Source of the DNA: DMER64 sp049652385
GTDB lineage: Bacteria > Bacteroidota > Bacteroidia > Bacteroidales > UBA932
Reading direction: 5' to 3'
Assembly (NCBI GenBank): GCA_049652385.1
Contig: JBASDX010000008.1
Span: 248,001 to 312,000 of the forward strand
DNA: 64,000 bases
The notes under the pieces are model-generated. The model worked only from the letters and a program-made list of their open reading frames with translations. It did no database searches and had not been told where the DNA came from. This document shows positions 26,490-35,297 of the stretch, in pieces. The position numbers were made by a program, and so were the translations under genes. How positions within the stretch are numbered: position 1 is the stretch's first letter; each line of letters opens with the position of its first letter.

Positions 26490-27158
26490 ATGTTAATAGT
26501 TTTGGAAGGATTGGACGGAGCCGGCAAATCTACGCAGCTCAAAGCCATGGAAACGTATTTTACGGAAGGCGGTAAACCCTTCCAATACTTGCATTTTCCG
26601 CAATACGACACACCTGTTTTTGGTACGCTCATAGGAAGATTTTTACGTGGAGAAAGCGGAGGCAACGAGGCGGTGGACCCTTATCTGGTAGCGCTCTTGT
26701 TTGCCGGTAACAGGTACGAAAAGGCCGGACAAATCAAAAAATGGCTTGATAAAGATAACATTGTAATCCTTGACCGGTACGTATATTCCAACGTGGCTTT
26801 TCAATGTGCCAAAATGAATAGCCAAGAGGAAAAAGAACGTTTGCGCTCTTTTATATTGCAGATGGAATATGTATATTTTGGCATTCCCAAACCTGATATC
26901 AATTTGTTTCTGGACGTACCGCTTGATTTTGTAAAAGATAATTTGGCAGCGGGCCGTACCGGCGAAGACAGGTACTATTTGGAGGGTAAAGAGGATATCC
27001 ATGAAGCCTCGGTGGAATTTCAGCAACGCGTGCGGGAAGTGTATTTGGAACAAACCCTTCTGGACCCATCCTTCCATGTGATATCCTGTGAGGATGATCA
27101 AGGAAAAATAGCAAGCTGGCAAATGATTTTCGAACGTATTACACCATACCTGCCATGA
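26490..27158 (+). CDS. tmk: Thymidylate kinase
   Basis: A 222 aa cytoplasmic kinase making dTDP from dTMP. The P-loop is LEGLDGAGKST at residues 5-15, the DR(Y/F) motif is LDRYVYSN near residue 92, and the LID region holds TGEDRYYLEG near residue 157. Length is slightly above the usual 205-210. The stop overlaps the next ATG (ATGA), so translation of the DoxX/MauE gene is probably coupled. Confidence 0.95.
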   Translation: MLIVLEGLDGAGKSTQLKAMETYFTEGGKPFQYLHFPQYDTPVFGTLIGRFLRGESGGNEAVDPYLVALLFAGNRYEKAGQIKKWLDKDNIVILDRYVYSNVAFQCAKMNSQEEKERLRSFILQMEYVYFGIPKPDINLFLDVPLDFVKDNLAAGRTGEDRYYLEGKEDIHEASVEFQQRVREVYLEQTLLDPSFHVISCEDDQGKIASWQMIFERITPYLP

Positions 27159-28390
27159 GAAAAACTGCACGTATTGTTTTAGGGTTTCTTTTTGTTTTTT
27201 CCGGTATTGTGAAGGCTGTGGATCCCGTAGGGTTTGCTCTTATTTTAACGGAATACTTTCATGCATTCCGGCTTTCCTTTTTAGATCCCCTGGCGATACC
27301 GGGAGCTATCGGTTTGTCGTCTGTGGAGTTCTTGCTTGGCATTATGCTCTTGCTGGATTTCAGAAAACAATGGACGGCCTGGGGCGTATTGTTGTTTATG
27401 GGGTTTTTCACCCTGCTGACTTTGTATCTGGCACTTTTTAATCCTGTAAGCGATTGCGGTTGTTTTGGCGAGGCTGTCAAATTGACCAACTGGCAGACGT
27501 TTTTTAAGAATCTCCTCTTTTTGCCTTTTGCGTTGTTGTTGTTTTTTCAAAGAAAGAGAACGCCCCCTGTTGCATCACCGGGAGCAGAGTGGCCGGTTTG
27601 TGGCTTTTTTGCCGTGGTGGTTGTGGCTATTTCAATATACAGTTACCGCCATCTGCCTCTTGTAGATTTCAGAGGGTTTAAAATAGGTAATGACATCGCT
27701 TTTCTATTGGAAGAAGCGCGCACAAAGCCGGAATTCATTTTTAAGACTGAATGGATATACAGTAAGGATGGAACGCAAGAAGTGTTTGATTCCGAAAACC
27801 TGCCAGACAGCAGCTGGACTTTTGTGGCTGCTCATACAAAGGAAGTAAAAACGGGTATTCGTCATAAAATCACCGACTTTTCCGTATACGACGCAACGGG
27901 GTTCCTTATGACGGACTCTCTTTTGCGAGAGAAAGAAACGGCGCTCATGCTGCTGATTGCCTCTTACGACAATTTGACCGGACGGGTGTGGAATGATATA
28001 AAACCGCTGGTAGAAGAAAGACAATCAAAAGACCTTCCCGTTTATGTGATAAGCGCTCTTCCCCTTTCTTATATCCGGCCTTTTTTGGCGGAAAAAGATA
28101 TGGAATTACCGGTATATACAGCAGATAGGGCATTGTTGTTGACCATGATACGTTCAAGCCCGGGTTTAATGGTCCTGAAAGAGGGGGTAATTTTGGCAAA
28201 ATACGGATTCAGGGATGTGCCTGCTCCAAAAAAATGGGAAAAACTTATGCAGGAAGACCCGGAGCTTGTAGTAACCCGTAACAACATTCATGTACGTTTG
28301 CGAACGCAGCTTTTTGTGGTAATCCTGTTGATCCTTGTTTATCTTTTGCGTAAAGGCTACAAGGTTCTTTTTACTTCGACAATGGTGTAA
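27155..28390 (+). CDS. DoxX/MauE-family membrane protein with thioredoxin-like C-terminal region (BT_3928 type)
   Basis: A 411 aa protein. The first 145 residues form four transmembrane helices of the DoxX/MauE group and include NPVSDCGCFGEAVKL, the Cys-x-Cys motif of this group. A fifth helix lies at about 150-167, a soluble periplasmic domain with a thioredoxin-like pattern lacking an obvious CxxC follows (about 180-370), and a last helix is at about 385-400. MauE-type proteins help oxidative folding; the role here is not known. It overlaps tmk by 4 bases. Its 3' end overlaps infB on the other strand by 34 bases. Confidence 0.85.
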   Translation: MRKTARIVLGFLFVFSGIVKAVDPVGFALILTEYFHAFRLSFLDPLAIPGAIGLSSVEFLLGIMLLLDFRKQWTAWGVLLFMGFFTLLTLYLALFNPVSDCGCFGEAVKLTNWQTFFKNLLFLPFALLLFFQRKRTPPVASPGAEWPVCGFFAVVVVAISIYSYRHLPLVDFRGFKIGNDIAFLLEEARTKPEFIFKTEWIYSKDGTQEVFDSENLPDSSWTFVAAHTKEVKTGIRHKITDFSVYDATGFLMTDSLLREKETALMLLIASYDNLTGRVWNDIKPLVEERQSKDLPVYVISALPLSYIRPFLAEKDMELPVYTADRALLLTMIRSSPGLMVLKEGVILAKYGFRDVPAPKKWEKLMQEDPELVVTRNNIHVRLRTQLFVVILLILVYLLRKGYKVLFTSTMV

Positions 28391-31158
28391 GCTTCCACGA
28401 TATCACCTATTTTGATATCGTTGTATCCGTCTATGTTGAGTCCGCAATCATAGCCGGCCTGCACTTCTTTAACGTCGTCTTTAAAGCGTTTGAGAGAACC
28501 CAGTGTTCCGGTGTAGATAACAATACCATCCCGTATGACGCGTACTTTGGCATTTCTGGTAATCTTTCCTTCTTTCACCATACAGCCTGCTATAGTACCG
28601 ATACGTGAAATCTTGAAAAGCTCACGGACTTCCACAGTGGCGGTGATTTCTTCTTTTTCCATGGGAGCCAGCATTCCTTCAATACCTTTCATTACGTCTT
28701 CTATGGCGTCATAAATCACCGAGTAAAGACGTATTTCTATTTCTTCTTGCTCCGCCAACTTCCTGACAGCGGCAGATGGACGTACCTGGAATCCTATGAT
28801 AATGGCATTAGAGGCGGTAGCCAATAAGACATCTGATTCAGAGATGCCGCCTACTGCTTTATGGATTACGTTGACCTGTACTTCTTCTGTGCTTAATTTT
28901 ATGAGTGAATCAGAAAGAGCTTCTATGGAACCGTCTACGTCCGCTTTGACAATAATATTCAGTTCCTGGAAATTACCGACTGCAATACGGCGTCCGATTT
29001 CTTCAAGAGTAATGTGTTTCTGCGTGCTTATTCCTTGAATACGAATTAGTTGTTCTCTTTTTGCTGCAATATCCCGCGCTTCTTTTTCATCTTCCATGAC
29101 GTAGAAAAGCTCGCCTGCAGCAGGAGCCCCGTTAAGGCCCAATACAGATACGGGGTGGGACGGTCCTGCTTCTGCTATCCTCTGACCTCGCTCATTGAAC
29201 ATGGCCCTTACCCGGCCCGTACAACAGCCGCTCAAAAGGATATCGCCTTGGTGTAAAGTGCCGTTTTGTACCAGAATGGTAGCCAGATAACCACGTCCTT
29301 TGTCCAGGGAAGATTCAATGACGGTTCCGTTGGCGCGTCTTTTAGGATTGGCTTTCAATTCCAGTAAATCGGCTTCCAACAGTACTTTATCCAAAAGCTT
29401 ATCAATGTTTGTTCCTTTTTTTGCCGAAATTTCCTGACATTGGTATTTTCCTCCCCATTCTTCTACCAAAATGTTCATATTGGCCAGCTGTTCCCGGATT
29501 TTTTCCGGATTAGCACCTTGTTTATCAATTTTGTTGATGGCAAAAACCATCGGGACACCGGCTGCCGAAGCGTGATTTATGGCTTCTATGGTTTGGGGCA
29601 TGATGGCATCGTCTGCTGCTATGATAATGATGGCCAAGTCTGTCACTTTGGCTCCACGGGCCCTCATGGCGGTAAAAGCTTCGTGACCCGGCGTGTCCAG
29701 GAAAGTAATCAGACGACCGTTGTCCAGGTGAACACTGTAAGCTCCTATGTGCTGGGTAATACCTCCTGCTTCTCCTGCAATTACGTTAGAATCCCTGATG
29801 TAATCGAGCAGGGATGTTTTTCCATGGTCAACGTGTCCCATAACAGTTACAATAGGAGGTCTTTCACGCAGATTAACCGGATCGTCCTGTTCCTCATGCA
29901 AGGTTTCCTGCAAATCAGCAGTCACAAACTCTACCTGAAAACCGAATTCTTCTGCCACAAGTACCATGGCTTCTGCGTCTAGACGTTGGTTGATGGATAC
30001 CATCAATCCCAAATTCATACAAGCATCTATGACTTTTACTACAGGTACGTCCATGAGGGTAGCCAATTCATTGACTGTCACAAACTCGGTAACTTTGAGG
30101 ACGGAACTTTCCATTTCTTTGCGTTCAATCTCCTGGGCCATTCTCTGGCTCACGATTTCACGTTTTTCCCTGCGATGTCTTGCAGCACCTCTTGCTTTAC
30201 CTCTTACTTCTGTCATGCGTGCGTATGTTTCTTTGATTTGTTTTTGGATAGCATCTTCATCCACTTCTGCATGGATGGGCTTGAAACGTTCTTTTCCTCT
30301 GCCTTTACTCTTACCGGTCTCTGTACGTTTTGTAGTCACTTTACTGACGTCTACACGTTCCCGTTGAGGTTTTTGAATACGCTCGCGCTTGGTTTTTTGT
30401 TTTTCCTGTTTTGGTTTTTCTTTTTGTTCTGTTTGTTTCTTCCTGTCGAATTGCGATAAATCTATTTGGCCGGTGATTTTTGGACCGGTCAATTTTTCCA
30501 CTTCTGTATGTATATGAACAGGCTTTTGTTCTTTGGGTCCTTCTGGTTTAATTTTTTTTGCTTTAGGTTTCTCCGGTTTTGTTTCTCTGGTAACTGCAGC
30601 AGGCTCTTTATCTTTTTTTGCTGCAGTTTTCTTAACCGGTTCACTTGCTGTTTTTGGTTTGTCGTCTTTGGGGGCTGCCTTTTCAGCCTTTGCCGCTATT
30701 TTGCTTTCTTCGATTGGCTTTACGATTGCTTCTGTTTGTTCTTCAGGAGCTTTTTCTTTAGTTTTTGGCGATTTTTCAAATTGGCTGAGATCAATTTTCC
30801 CCAACACGACGGGCCCTGAGTCGGCCGGTTTTGCAACAGGTTCTTGTTTGCTTACCGGTGTTTTTACCGGTTTCGGTTGAGGTTCCGGTTCTACAGACGA
30901 AACAGGTTCAGGTGTTACGTGAGCAGCATCCTGAACAACATCTTTGACTTTCAGGATGATTTTTCTGGATTCCTCCTTAAGTTTCAATTCCTTGCTGAAT
31001 TCTTTTTCAACTAGAGCAAAAGCTTCCGGCGAAATCTTGGTATTGGGAGAAGGATCCACCTCTATACCGTTATTTTTTAGGAAATCGGTGAGGGTTCCAA
31101 TCCCAATATTAAACTCCTTGACAACTCTGCTTATGCGAATACCTTGATTTTCCGACAT
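28357..31158 (-). CDS. infB: Translation initiation factor IF-2
   Basis: A 933 aa GTPase that brings initiator tRNA to the 30S subunit. The N-terminal helical domain (about 1-55) is followed by a long Lys/Pro/Glu-rich linker (about 75-320), the IF2_N domain (about 355-405), then the G domain with VTVMGHVDHGKTSLLDYI near residue 438, DTPGHEAF near 488 and NKID near 542, and domains II-IV. Length is usual for Bacteroidota. It starts 26 bases after nusA and shares its transcript and leader. The convergent DoxX/MauE gene covers its last 34 bases. Confidence 0.97.
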   Translation of the reverse strand: MSENQGIRISRVVKEFNIGIGTLTDFLKNNGIEVDPSPNTKISPEAFALVEKEFSKELKLKEESRKIILKVKDVVQDAAHVTPEPVSSVEPEPQPKPVKTPVSKQEPVAKPADSGPVVLGKIDLSQFEKSPKTKEKAPEEQTEAIVKPIEESKIAAKAEKAAPKDDKPKTASEPVKKTAAKKDKEPAAVTRETKPEKPKAKKIKPEGPKEQKPVHIHTEVEKLTGPKITGQIDLSQFDRKKQTEQKEKPKQEKQKTKRERIQKPQRERVDVSKVTTKRTETGKSKGRGKERFKPIHAEVDEDAIQKQIKETYARMTEVRGKARGAARHRREKREIVSQRMAQEIERKEMESSVLKVTEFVTVNELATLMDVPVVKVIDACMNLGLMVSINQRLDAEAMVLVAEEFGFQVEFVTADLQETLHEEQDDPVNLRERPPIVTVMGHVDHGKTSLLDYIRDSNVIAGEAGGITQHIGAYSVHLDNGRLITFLDTPGHEAFTAMRARGAKVTDLAIIIIAADDAIMPQTIEAINHASAAGVPMVFAINKIDKQGANPEKIREQLANMNILVEEWGGKYQCQEISAKKGTNIDKLLDKVLLEADLLELKANPKRRANGTVIESSLDKGRGYLATILVQNGTLHQGDILLSGCCTGRVRAMFNERGQRIAEAGPSHPVSVLGLNGAPAAGELFYVMEDEKEARDIAAKREQLIRIQGISTQKHITLEEIGRRIAVGNFQELNIIVKADVDGSIEALSDSLIKLSTEEVQVNVIHKAVGGISESDVLLATASNAIIIGFQVRPSAAVRKLAEQEEIEIRLYSVIYDAIEDVMKGIEGMLAPMEKEEITATVEVRELFKISRIGTIAGCMVKEGKITRNAKVRVIRDGIVIYTGTLGSLKRFKDDVKEVQAGYDCGLNIDGYNDIKIGDIVEAYTIVEVKRTL

Positions 31159-31184
31159 ATATGATTACTTAATGCTACTCTGTA

Positions 31185-32429
31185 TTACTCTGTTGTATCG
31201 TTTTCAAATTCTGAACGGAGGATGCGTATGACATCAGCGACCGTTTCTTCTTCTAAATCTGCTCTTCGGACTAATTCCGGGATGGGAACGGCTAAAACGC
31301 TCTTTGCCGTGTCACAGCCAATTTGCTTCAGAGCATCTATAATCCACTGATCTATTTCATCGTTGAATTCATCCAGCATGACATCTTCTTCGTCTTCGTC
31401 TACTTCTCGGAAGACATCTATTTCGTATCCAATGAGCATGCCCGCCAGTTTGATATTGGAGCCTCCCTTGCCAATGGCCAAAGATACTTCACTGGGTTTC
31501 AGATACACACCTACCCGTTTATCTTCTTCATTTATTTTGATAGAAGTAATTTTTGCAGGGCTTAAGGCCCTTTGAATAAGTAATTGCGGATTGGTAGTCC
31601 AATTGATGATATCAATGTTTTCGTTTCTTAGCTCCCTGACAATGCCATGAATGCGGGACCCTTTTACGCCTACACAAGCTCCCACCGGATCAATACGGTC
31701 GTCGTATGATTCTACGGCAACTTTAGCTCTTTCTCCCGGAATACGAACTATCTTTTTGATGGTAATAAGTCCGTCGTAAATTTCCGGAACGTCTTGTTCA
31801 AAGAGTCTTTCCAGAAATTTTGGAGAAGTACGGGAAAGCGTAATGACAGGTGTGTTATTCCTCATTTCGACAGATAAGACAACGGCTCTTACTGTGTCTC
31901 CTTTGCGAAAATAATCGGTAGGTATTTGCTCTGTTTTAGGTAAAATAAGCTCGTTCCCTTCTTCGTCCAATACAAGCACTTCTTTTTTCCAAACCTGGTA
32001 TACTTCACCGACCAGAATTTCATCTACCCGCTCTCTGTATTTTGCATATACATTGGCCTTTTCTATATCCATAATCCTTCCTGCCAGATTCTGTCTGAGC
32101 GTGAGGATGCCGCGACGGCCGAATTCAGAGAGTTTGACTTCTTCCACAAAAGATTCGCCTACTTCGTAGGAATCATCAATTTTAGACACTTCTGCAAGAG
32201 AAATTTGCGTGTTGGGGTCTTCTACTTGTTCTACTACTTCCCTGCTTCTCCAAATTTCAAAGTCTCCCTTGTCAATATTGATGATTATGTCAAAATTATC
32301 TGTGCTCCCATACATTTTCGCCAACTGAGAACGGAAAACATCTTCCAGAACGCTCATCATTGTTGGACGATCTATGTTTTTTAATTCTTTGAATTCTGCA
32401 AATGTACTGATCAGATTTAAACCTTCCAT
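31185..32429 (-). CDS. nusA: Transcription termination/antitermination protein NusA
   Basis: A 414 aa RNA polymerase-associated factor: N-terminal domain (1-125), S1 domain (about 130-200), two KH domains (about 205-345; GVKGSRIHGIVREL and LAIGKGGSNIKLAG), an acidic stretch (DEDEEDVMLDEF) and a short helical C-terminus. The start is 32429 (MEGLNLIST); a GTG-initiated frame to 32480 would have to translate through a terminator hairpin and is not credible. rimP, which usually precedes nusA, is absent: the next gene upstream is lpxD, transcribed away. A promoter and terminator-like hairpin lie in the leader. Confidence 0.96.
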   Translation of the reverse strand: MEGLNLISTFAEFKELKNIDRPTMMSVLEDVFRSQLAKMYGSTDNFDIIINIDKGDFEIWRSREVVEQVEDPNTQISLAEVSKIDDSYEVGESFVEEVKLSEFGRRGILTLRQNLAGRIMDIEKANVYAKYRERVDEILVGEVYQVWKKEVLVLDEEGNELILPKTEQIPTDYFRKGDTVRAVVLSVEMRNNTPVITLSRTSPKFLERLFEQDVPEIYDGLITIKKIVRIPGERAKVAVESYDDRIDPVGACVGVKGSRIHGIVRELRNENIDIINWTTNPQLLIQRALSPAKITSIKINEEDKRVGVYLKPSEVSLAIGKGGSNIKLAGMLIGYEIDVFREVDEDEEDVMLDEFNDEIDQWIIDALKQIGCDTAKSVLAVPIPELVRRADLEEETVADVIRILRSEFENDTTE

Positions 32430-32452
32430 TTTTGGTTTTTTTATTATGTAAT

Positions 32453-32476
32453 AAAAAAGAGGACCAAGGTCCTCTT
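32453..32476 (-). terminator. Terminator-like hairpin in the nusA-infB leader (candidate attenuator)
   Basis: The minus strand reads AAGAGGAC, CTTG, GTCCTCTT, then a run of T. The inverted repeat is perfect over nine bases per arm (32457-32476) and the T-run is on the minus-strand side only. It sits between the nusA promoter and the nusA ATG, with no upstream gene to terminate, so it may act as an attenuator. Confidence 0.7.
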
Positions 32477-32497
32477 GCACATGTTCCTAAGCGGCTG

Positions 32498-32529
32498 CAA
32501 ATGTAAGCATTTTACTGATTTTTAACAAA
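32498..32529 (-). promoter_or_regulatory. Promoter of nusA-infB
   Basis: On the minus strand, TTTG (32526-32529) and TACATTTG (32498-32505) are separated by 20 bases, a full match to the Bacteroidota consensus. The predicted start near 32490 gives a leader of about 60 bases containing the terminator-like hairpin. Confidence 0.75.
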
Positions 32530-32600
32530 TTTATTTTGGAATTTGCAATATATCATTATTGGAGCGAAATTTGCCATACAACGGTATTATACAAAATTTT

Positions 32601-33590
32601 ATGAAACTGACAGCCCGGATGATTGCAGAACAGCTGAATGGGGAAGTAGCAGGAAATCCTCATGAAACTGTTACAGGTGTTGCACGTATTGAATACGGCA
32701 AACCGGGGACGGCTTGTTTTTTGGCCAATATGAAATATAAAAAGTACCTGTACAAGACAAAAGCTTCCATAGTCCTGGTCAACAGAGACTTTTTTCCTGA
32801 AAAGACGGTTACGCCTACGCTTGTCAAAGTAGACAATGCTTACGCTGCCTTTGCACGGCTCATGGCTATGTTTGCTGCTGATAAAAAGAAAAAGGGGAGG
32901 GAATTTCCGCATACCATATCGCGGAAAGCACATATAGGGAAGAGTGTATATATAGGTGCGTATACGTATATAGGAAAACGCGCGGTCATTGGAAACGGAG
33001 CTCAGATTTACCCTTACGTATATATTGGAGAACGGGTACAAATAGGAGCGGGCACAATATTGTATCCAGGTGTGAAGATTTATGAGGGATGTATTATTGG
33101 CGACCATTGTATCATACATGCCAATGCCGTAATCGGGTCAGATGGGTTTGGTTTTGCCCCAACAAAAGAAGGTACATACCTGAAAATTCCACAAACGGGA
33201 AATGTGGTTTTAGAAGACCACGTAGAAATAGGTGCCAACACCGTTGTGGATAGAGCCACTTTGGGGTCTACCATCATTCGCGAAGGTGTGAAACTGGATA
33301 ACCTGATTCAGGTGGCTCATAATGTCGAGATAGGAGCCCATACGGTTATAGCCGCTCAGTCGGGTATTTCAGGTTCAACGACATTGGGTGAACGCTGTAT
33401 GGTTGGAGGTCAGGCAGGTTTTGCAGGTCATTTGAGCATTGCACCGGGTACACGAGTTGGAGCACAGGCAGGAGTCATTGGTTCTGTAAAAGAAGAGGAT
33501 ACAGCTGTTTTAGGCATGCCGGCCATAGACCATAAAACCTATATGAGAGCATTTGCACTGTTTAAAAAGTCGGGTGAAAAAAAGCCATGA
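32601..33590 (+). CDS. lpxD: UDP-3-O-acylglucosamine N-acyltransferase
   Basis: A 329 aa enzyme that adds the N-linked acyl chain in lipid A synthesis. An N-terminal uridine-binding domain (about 1-100) precedes a left-handed beta helix made of hexapeptide repeats (IGKSVYIGAYTYIGK onward). The catalytic His lies in LIQVAHNVEIGAHT near residue 237. The start at 32601 (MKLTARMIAEQL) matches the family; a frame to 32559 adds 14 unrelated residues. It heads the lpxD-lpxC-lpxA-wbqC operon and overlaps lpxC by 4 bases. Confidence 0.95.
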   Translation: MKLTARMIAEQLNGEVAGNPHETVTGVARIEYGKPGTACFLANMKYKKYLYKTKASIVLVNRDFFPEKTVTPTLVKVDNAYAAFARLMAMFAADKKKKGREFPHTISRKAHIGKSVYIGAYTYIGKRAVIGNGAQIYPYVYIGERVQIGAGTILYPGVKIYEGCIIGDHCIIHANAVIGSDGFGFAPTKEGTYLKIPQTGNVVLEDHVEIGANTVVDRATLGSTIIREGVKLDNLIQVAHNVEIGAHTVIAAQSGISGSTTLGERCMVGGQAGFAGHLSIAPGTRVGAQAGVIGSVKEEDTAVLGMPAIDHKTYMRAFALFKKSGEKKP

Positions 33591-34504
33591 AACAACAAAC
33601 CCTCCGGAGAGAAATACGTGCGGAAGGCAAAGGGTTGCATACCGGCCGGCTTGTAGCACTGGAACTGCTTCCGGCCGCGGAGGGGTATGGGATTTGTTTT
33701 GAACGGGCGGATATGAAGGGGCGACCGGTTATTCCGGCAATATCTTCTTATGTGACGTGTACACAGAGAAATACTACCCTTGCCCTGCATGGAGTTGAGG
33801 TAGCAACTACGGAACATCTCATGGCTGCTTTATATGGAATGGGCATTGACAACGTACATATACGTGTGCATGGCCCAGAGGTACCTGCAATGGACGGTAG
33901 TGCTTTGTTTTTTGCACAGATGGTACAAAAGGCCGGCATAAGGAAACAGGCAGCGGCAAGGGACTATTATGCATTGAAGCAGCCTTTGGAATATGAAAAT
34001 AAAAAAACGGGAACGGTCTTCACCTTGACACCTGCCACTGAATTCTCTTTGTTGGCAGAAATAGATTTTTCCCCAAAAACCATAGGCAGGCAAATTTTCT
34101 GTTTCAATGAATCTATTGATTTCATGCAAGAGTTGGCTTCGGCCAGAACGTTTGTGTTTCTGGATGAAATTATACCTCTATTGAAAAAAGGTATGATTCG
34201 CGGAGGGGATTTGGACAACGCCCTTGTTCTGGCAGACGGTAACATCAGCGCGGAAGACCGGAAATGGTTGGGTACTGTGTACAACTACCCGGTAGAACAG
34301 CGGATTACGGGTTATGTTAACAAAGAAGGTTTGCGTTATCCTAACGAATGCGTCCGGCACAAGACAGTAGATTTGCTGGGGGACCTTTATCTGGTGGGAA
34401 GACGTCTTAAGGCTGCAGTACGGGCTTATAAACCGGGACATAAAGCCAATGTTGAAGTAGCACAAATGATAAGAACTCAAATGGAAAAATATGCAATTAA
34501 ATGA
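33587..34504 (+). CDS. lpxC: UDP-3-O-acyl-N-acetylglucosamine deacetylase, without the FabZ domain
   Basis: A 305 aa zinc deacetylase for the committed step of lipid A synthesis. Zinc ligands and catalytic residues are in place: His77 (TEHLMAAL), His258 and Asp262 (HKTVDLLGD), His285 (GHKAN). In most known Bacteroidota, LpxC is fused to FabZ and is about 460 aa. Here the protein ends 20 residues after His285 and lpxA starts 14 bases before its stop, so no FabZ domain can be present. FabZ must be encoded elsewhere, or the fusion never arose in this lineage. Confidence 0.96.
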   Translation: MKQQTLRREIRAEGKGLHTGRLVALELLPAAEGYGICFERADMKGRPVIPAISSYVTCTQRNTTLALHGVEVATTEHLMAALYGMGIDNVHIRVHGPEVPAMDGSALFFAQMVQKAGIRKQAAARDYYALKQPLEYENKKTGTVFTLTPATEFSLLAEIDFSPKTIGRQIFCFNESIDFMQELASARTFVFLDEIIPLLKKGMIRGGDLDNALVLADGNISAEDRKWLGTVYNYPVEQRITGYVNKEGLRYPNECVRHKTVDLLGDLYLVGRRLKAAVRAYKPGHKANVEVAQMIRTQMEKYAIK

Positions 34505-35297
34505 AAATTACAGGGTCATACATCCGGGTGCGAAGGTGGGCAAGGATGTACAGATTGGGCCTTTTACCACTATTGCGGAGCATGTAGAAATAGGAGAGGG
34601 AACGGTTATAGGACCTAATGTATGCATTATGGACTACGTGCGCATAGGTGCTAATGGACATATTTTTCCCGGTGCAGTGATTGGCGCTATCCCACAGGAT
34701 TTAAAATTTGCCGGAGAAAAATCGTATGTCACCATTGGAAATAATGTAACTATTCGAGAATATGTTACCATAAACAGAGGTACGGGCGCGAGCGGGAAAG
34801 GAGTAACGGTTGTAGAAGATGATTGTCTGCTTATGAGTTATGTACATATTGCACACGATTGTCATATCAGGAAAGGAGTAATCCTTACATCGTACGTGGG
34901 GCTGGCAGGAGAAACGACTATAGATGCACATGCTATTGTGGGAGGAGCTTCTGTAGCGCACCAATTTACAAAAATTGGTACGTATGCCATGGTGGCGGGA
35001 GGTTCTCTCATAAGAAAAGACGTTCCTCCATTTGTTTTAGCAGGACGTCATCCGCTCAGTTATGGAGGTATCAATCTTATAGGGTTGCGCAGAAGCGGGT
35101 TTTCACCGGAGCAGATTGACCGGATACGTGATGTTTACAGAATCATTTATCAGGTAGGTCTGAATGTCAGCGATGCCTGTCGAAAAGTAGAGGAGGTCAT
35201 TGAGCCATCAGAGGAAAGAGATATAATCCTTTCTTTCATAAGATCGTCAAAACGCGGTATCATCCCGCACAGATTTGACCCGGAAGATCATGAGTGA
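34491..35297 (+). CDS. lpxA: UDP-N-acetylglucosamine O-acyltransferase
   Basis: A 268 aa left-handed beta-helix acyltransferase for the first step of lipid A synthesis. Hexapeptide repeats run from IGPFTTIAEHVEIGEGTVIG to about residue 185, the catalytic His is in SYVHIAHDCHI near residue 122, and a helical C-terminal domain follows. Length is normal. It overlaps lpxC by 14 bases and wbqC by 8 bases, so translation is probably coupled across the operon. Confidence 0.96.
   Translation: MQLNENYRVIHPGAKVGKDVQIGPFTTIAEHVEIGEGTVIGPNVCIMDYVRIGANGHIFPGAVIGAIPQDLKFAGEKSYVTIGNNVTIREYVTINRGTGASGKGVTVVEDDCLLMSYVHIAHDCHIRKGVILTSYVGLAGETTIDAHAIVGGASVAHQFTKIGTYAMVAGGSLIRKDVPPFVLAGRHPLSYGGINLIGLRRSGFSPEQIDRIRDVYRIIYQVGLNVSDACRKVEEVIEPSEERDIILSFIRSSKRGIIPHRFDPEDHE

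Noticed and set aside
28796..30880. Long open frames antisense to infB
   Set aside because: They mirror the biased codons of the Lys/Glu-rich IF-2 linker, have no promoter or family match, and are shadows.
31185..32480. Longer NusA with 17 extra N-terminal residues
   Set aside because: The extension is translated terminator hairpin and T-run, and NusA homologues start at the internal ATG (32429).
32443..32481. A 12-codon leader peptide overlapping the nusA leader hairpin
   Set aside because: An ATG-started short frame exists, but it has no run of a single amino acid and no start signal, so it is likely chance.
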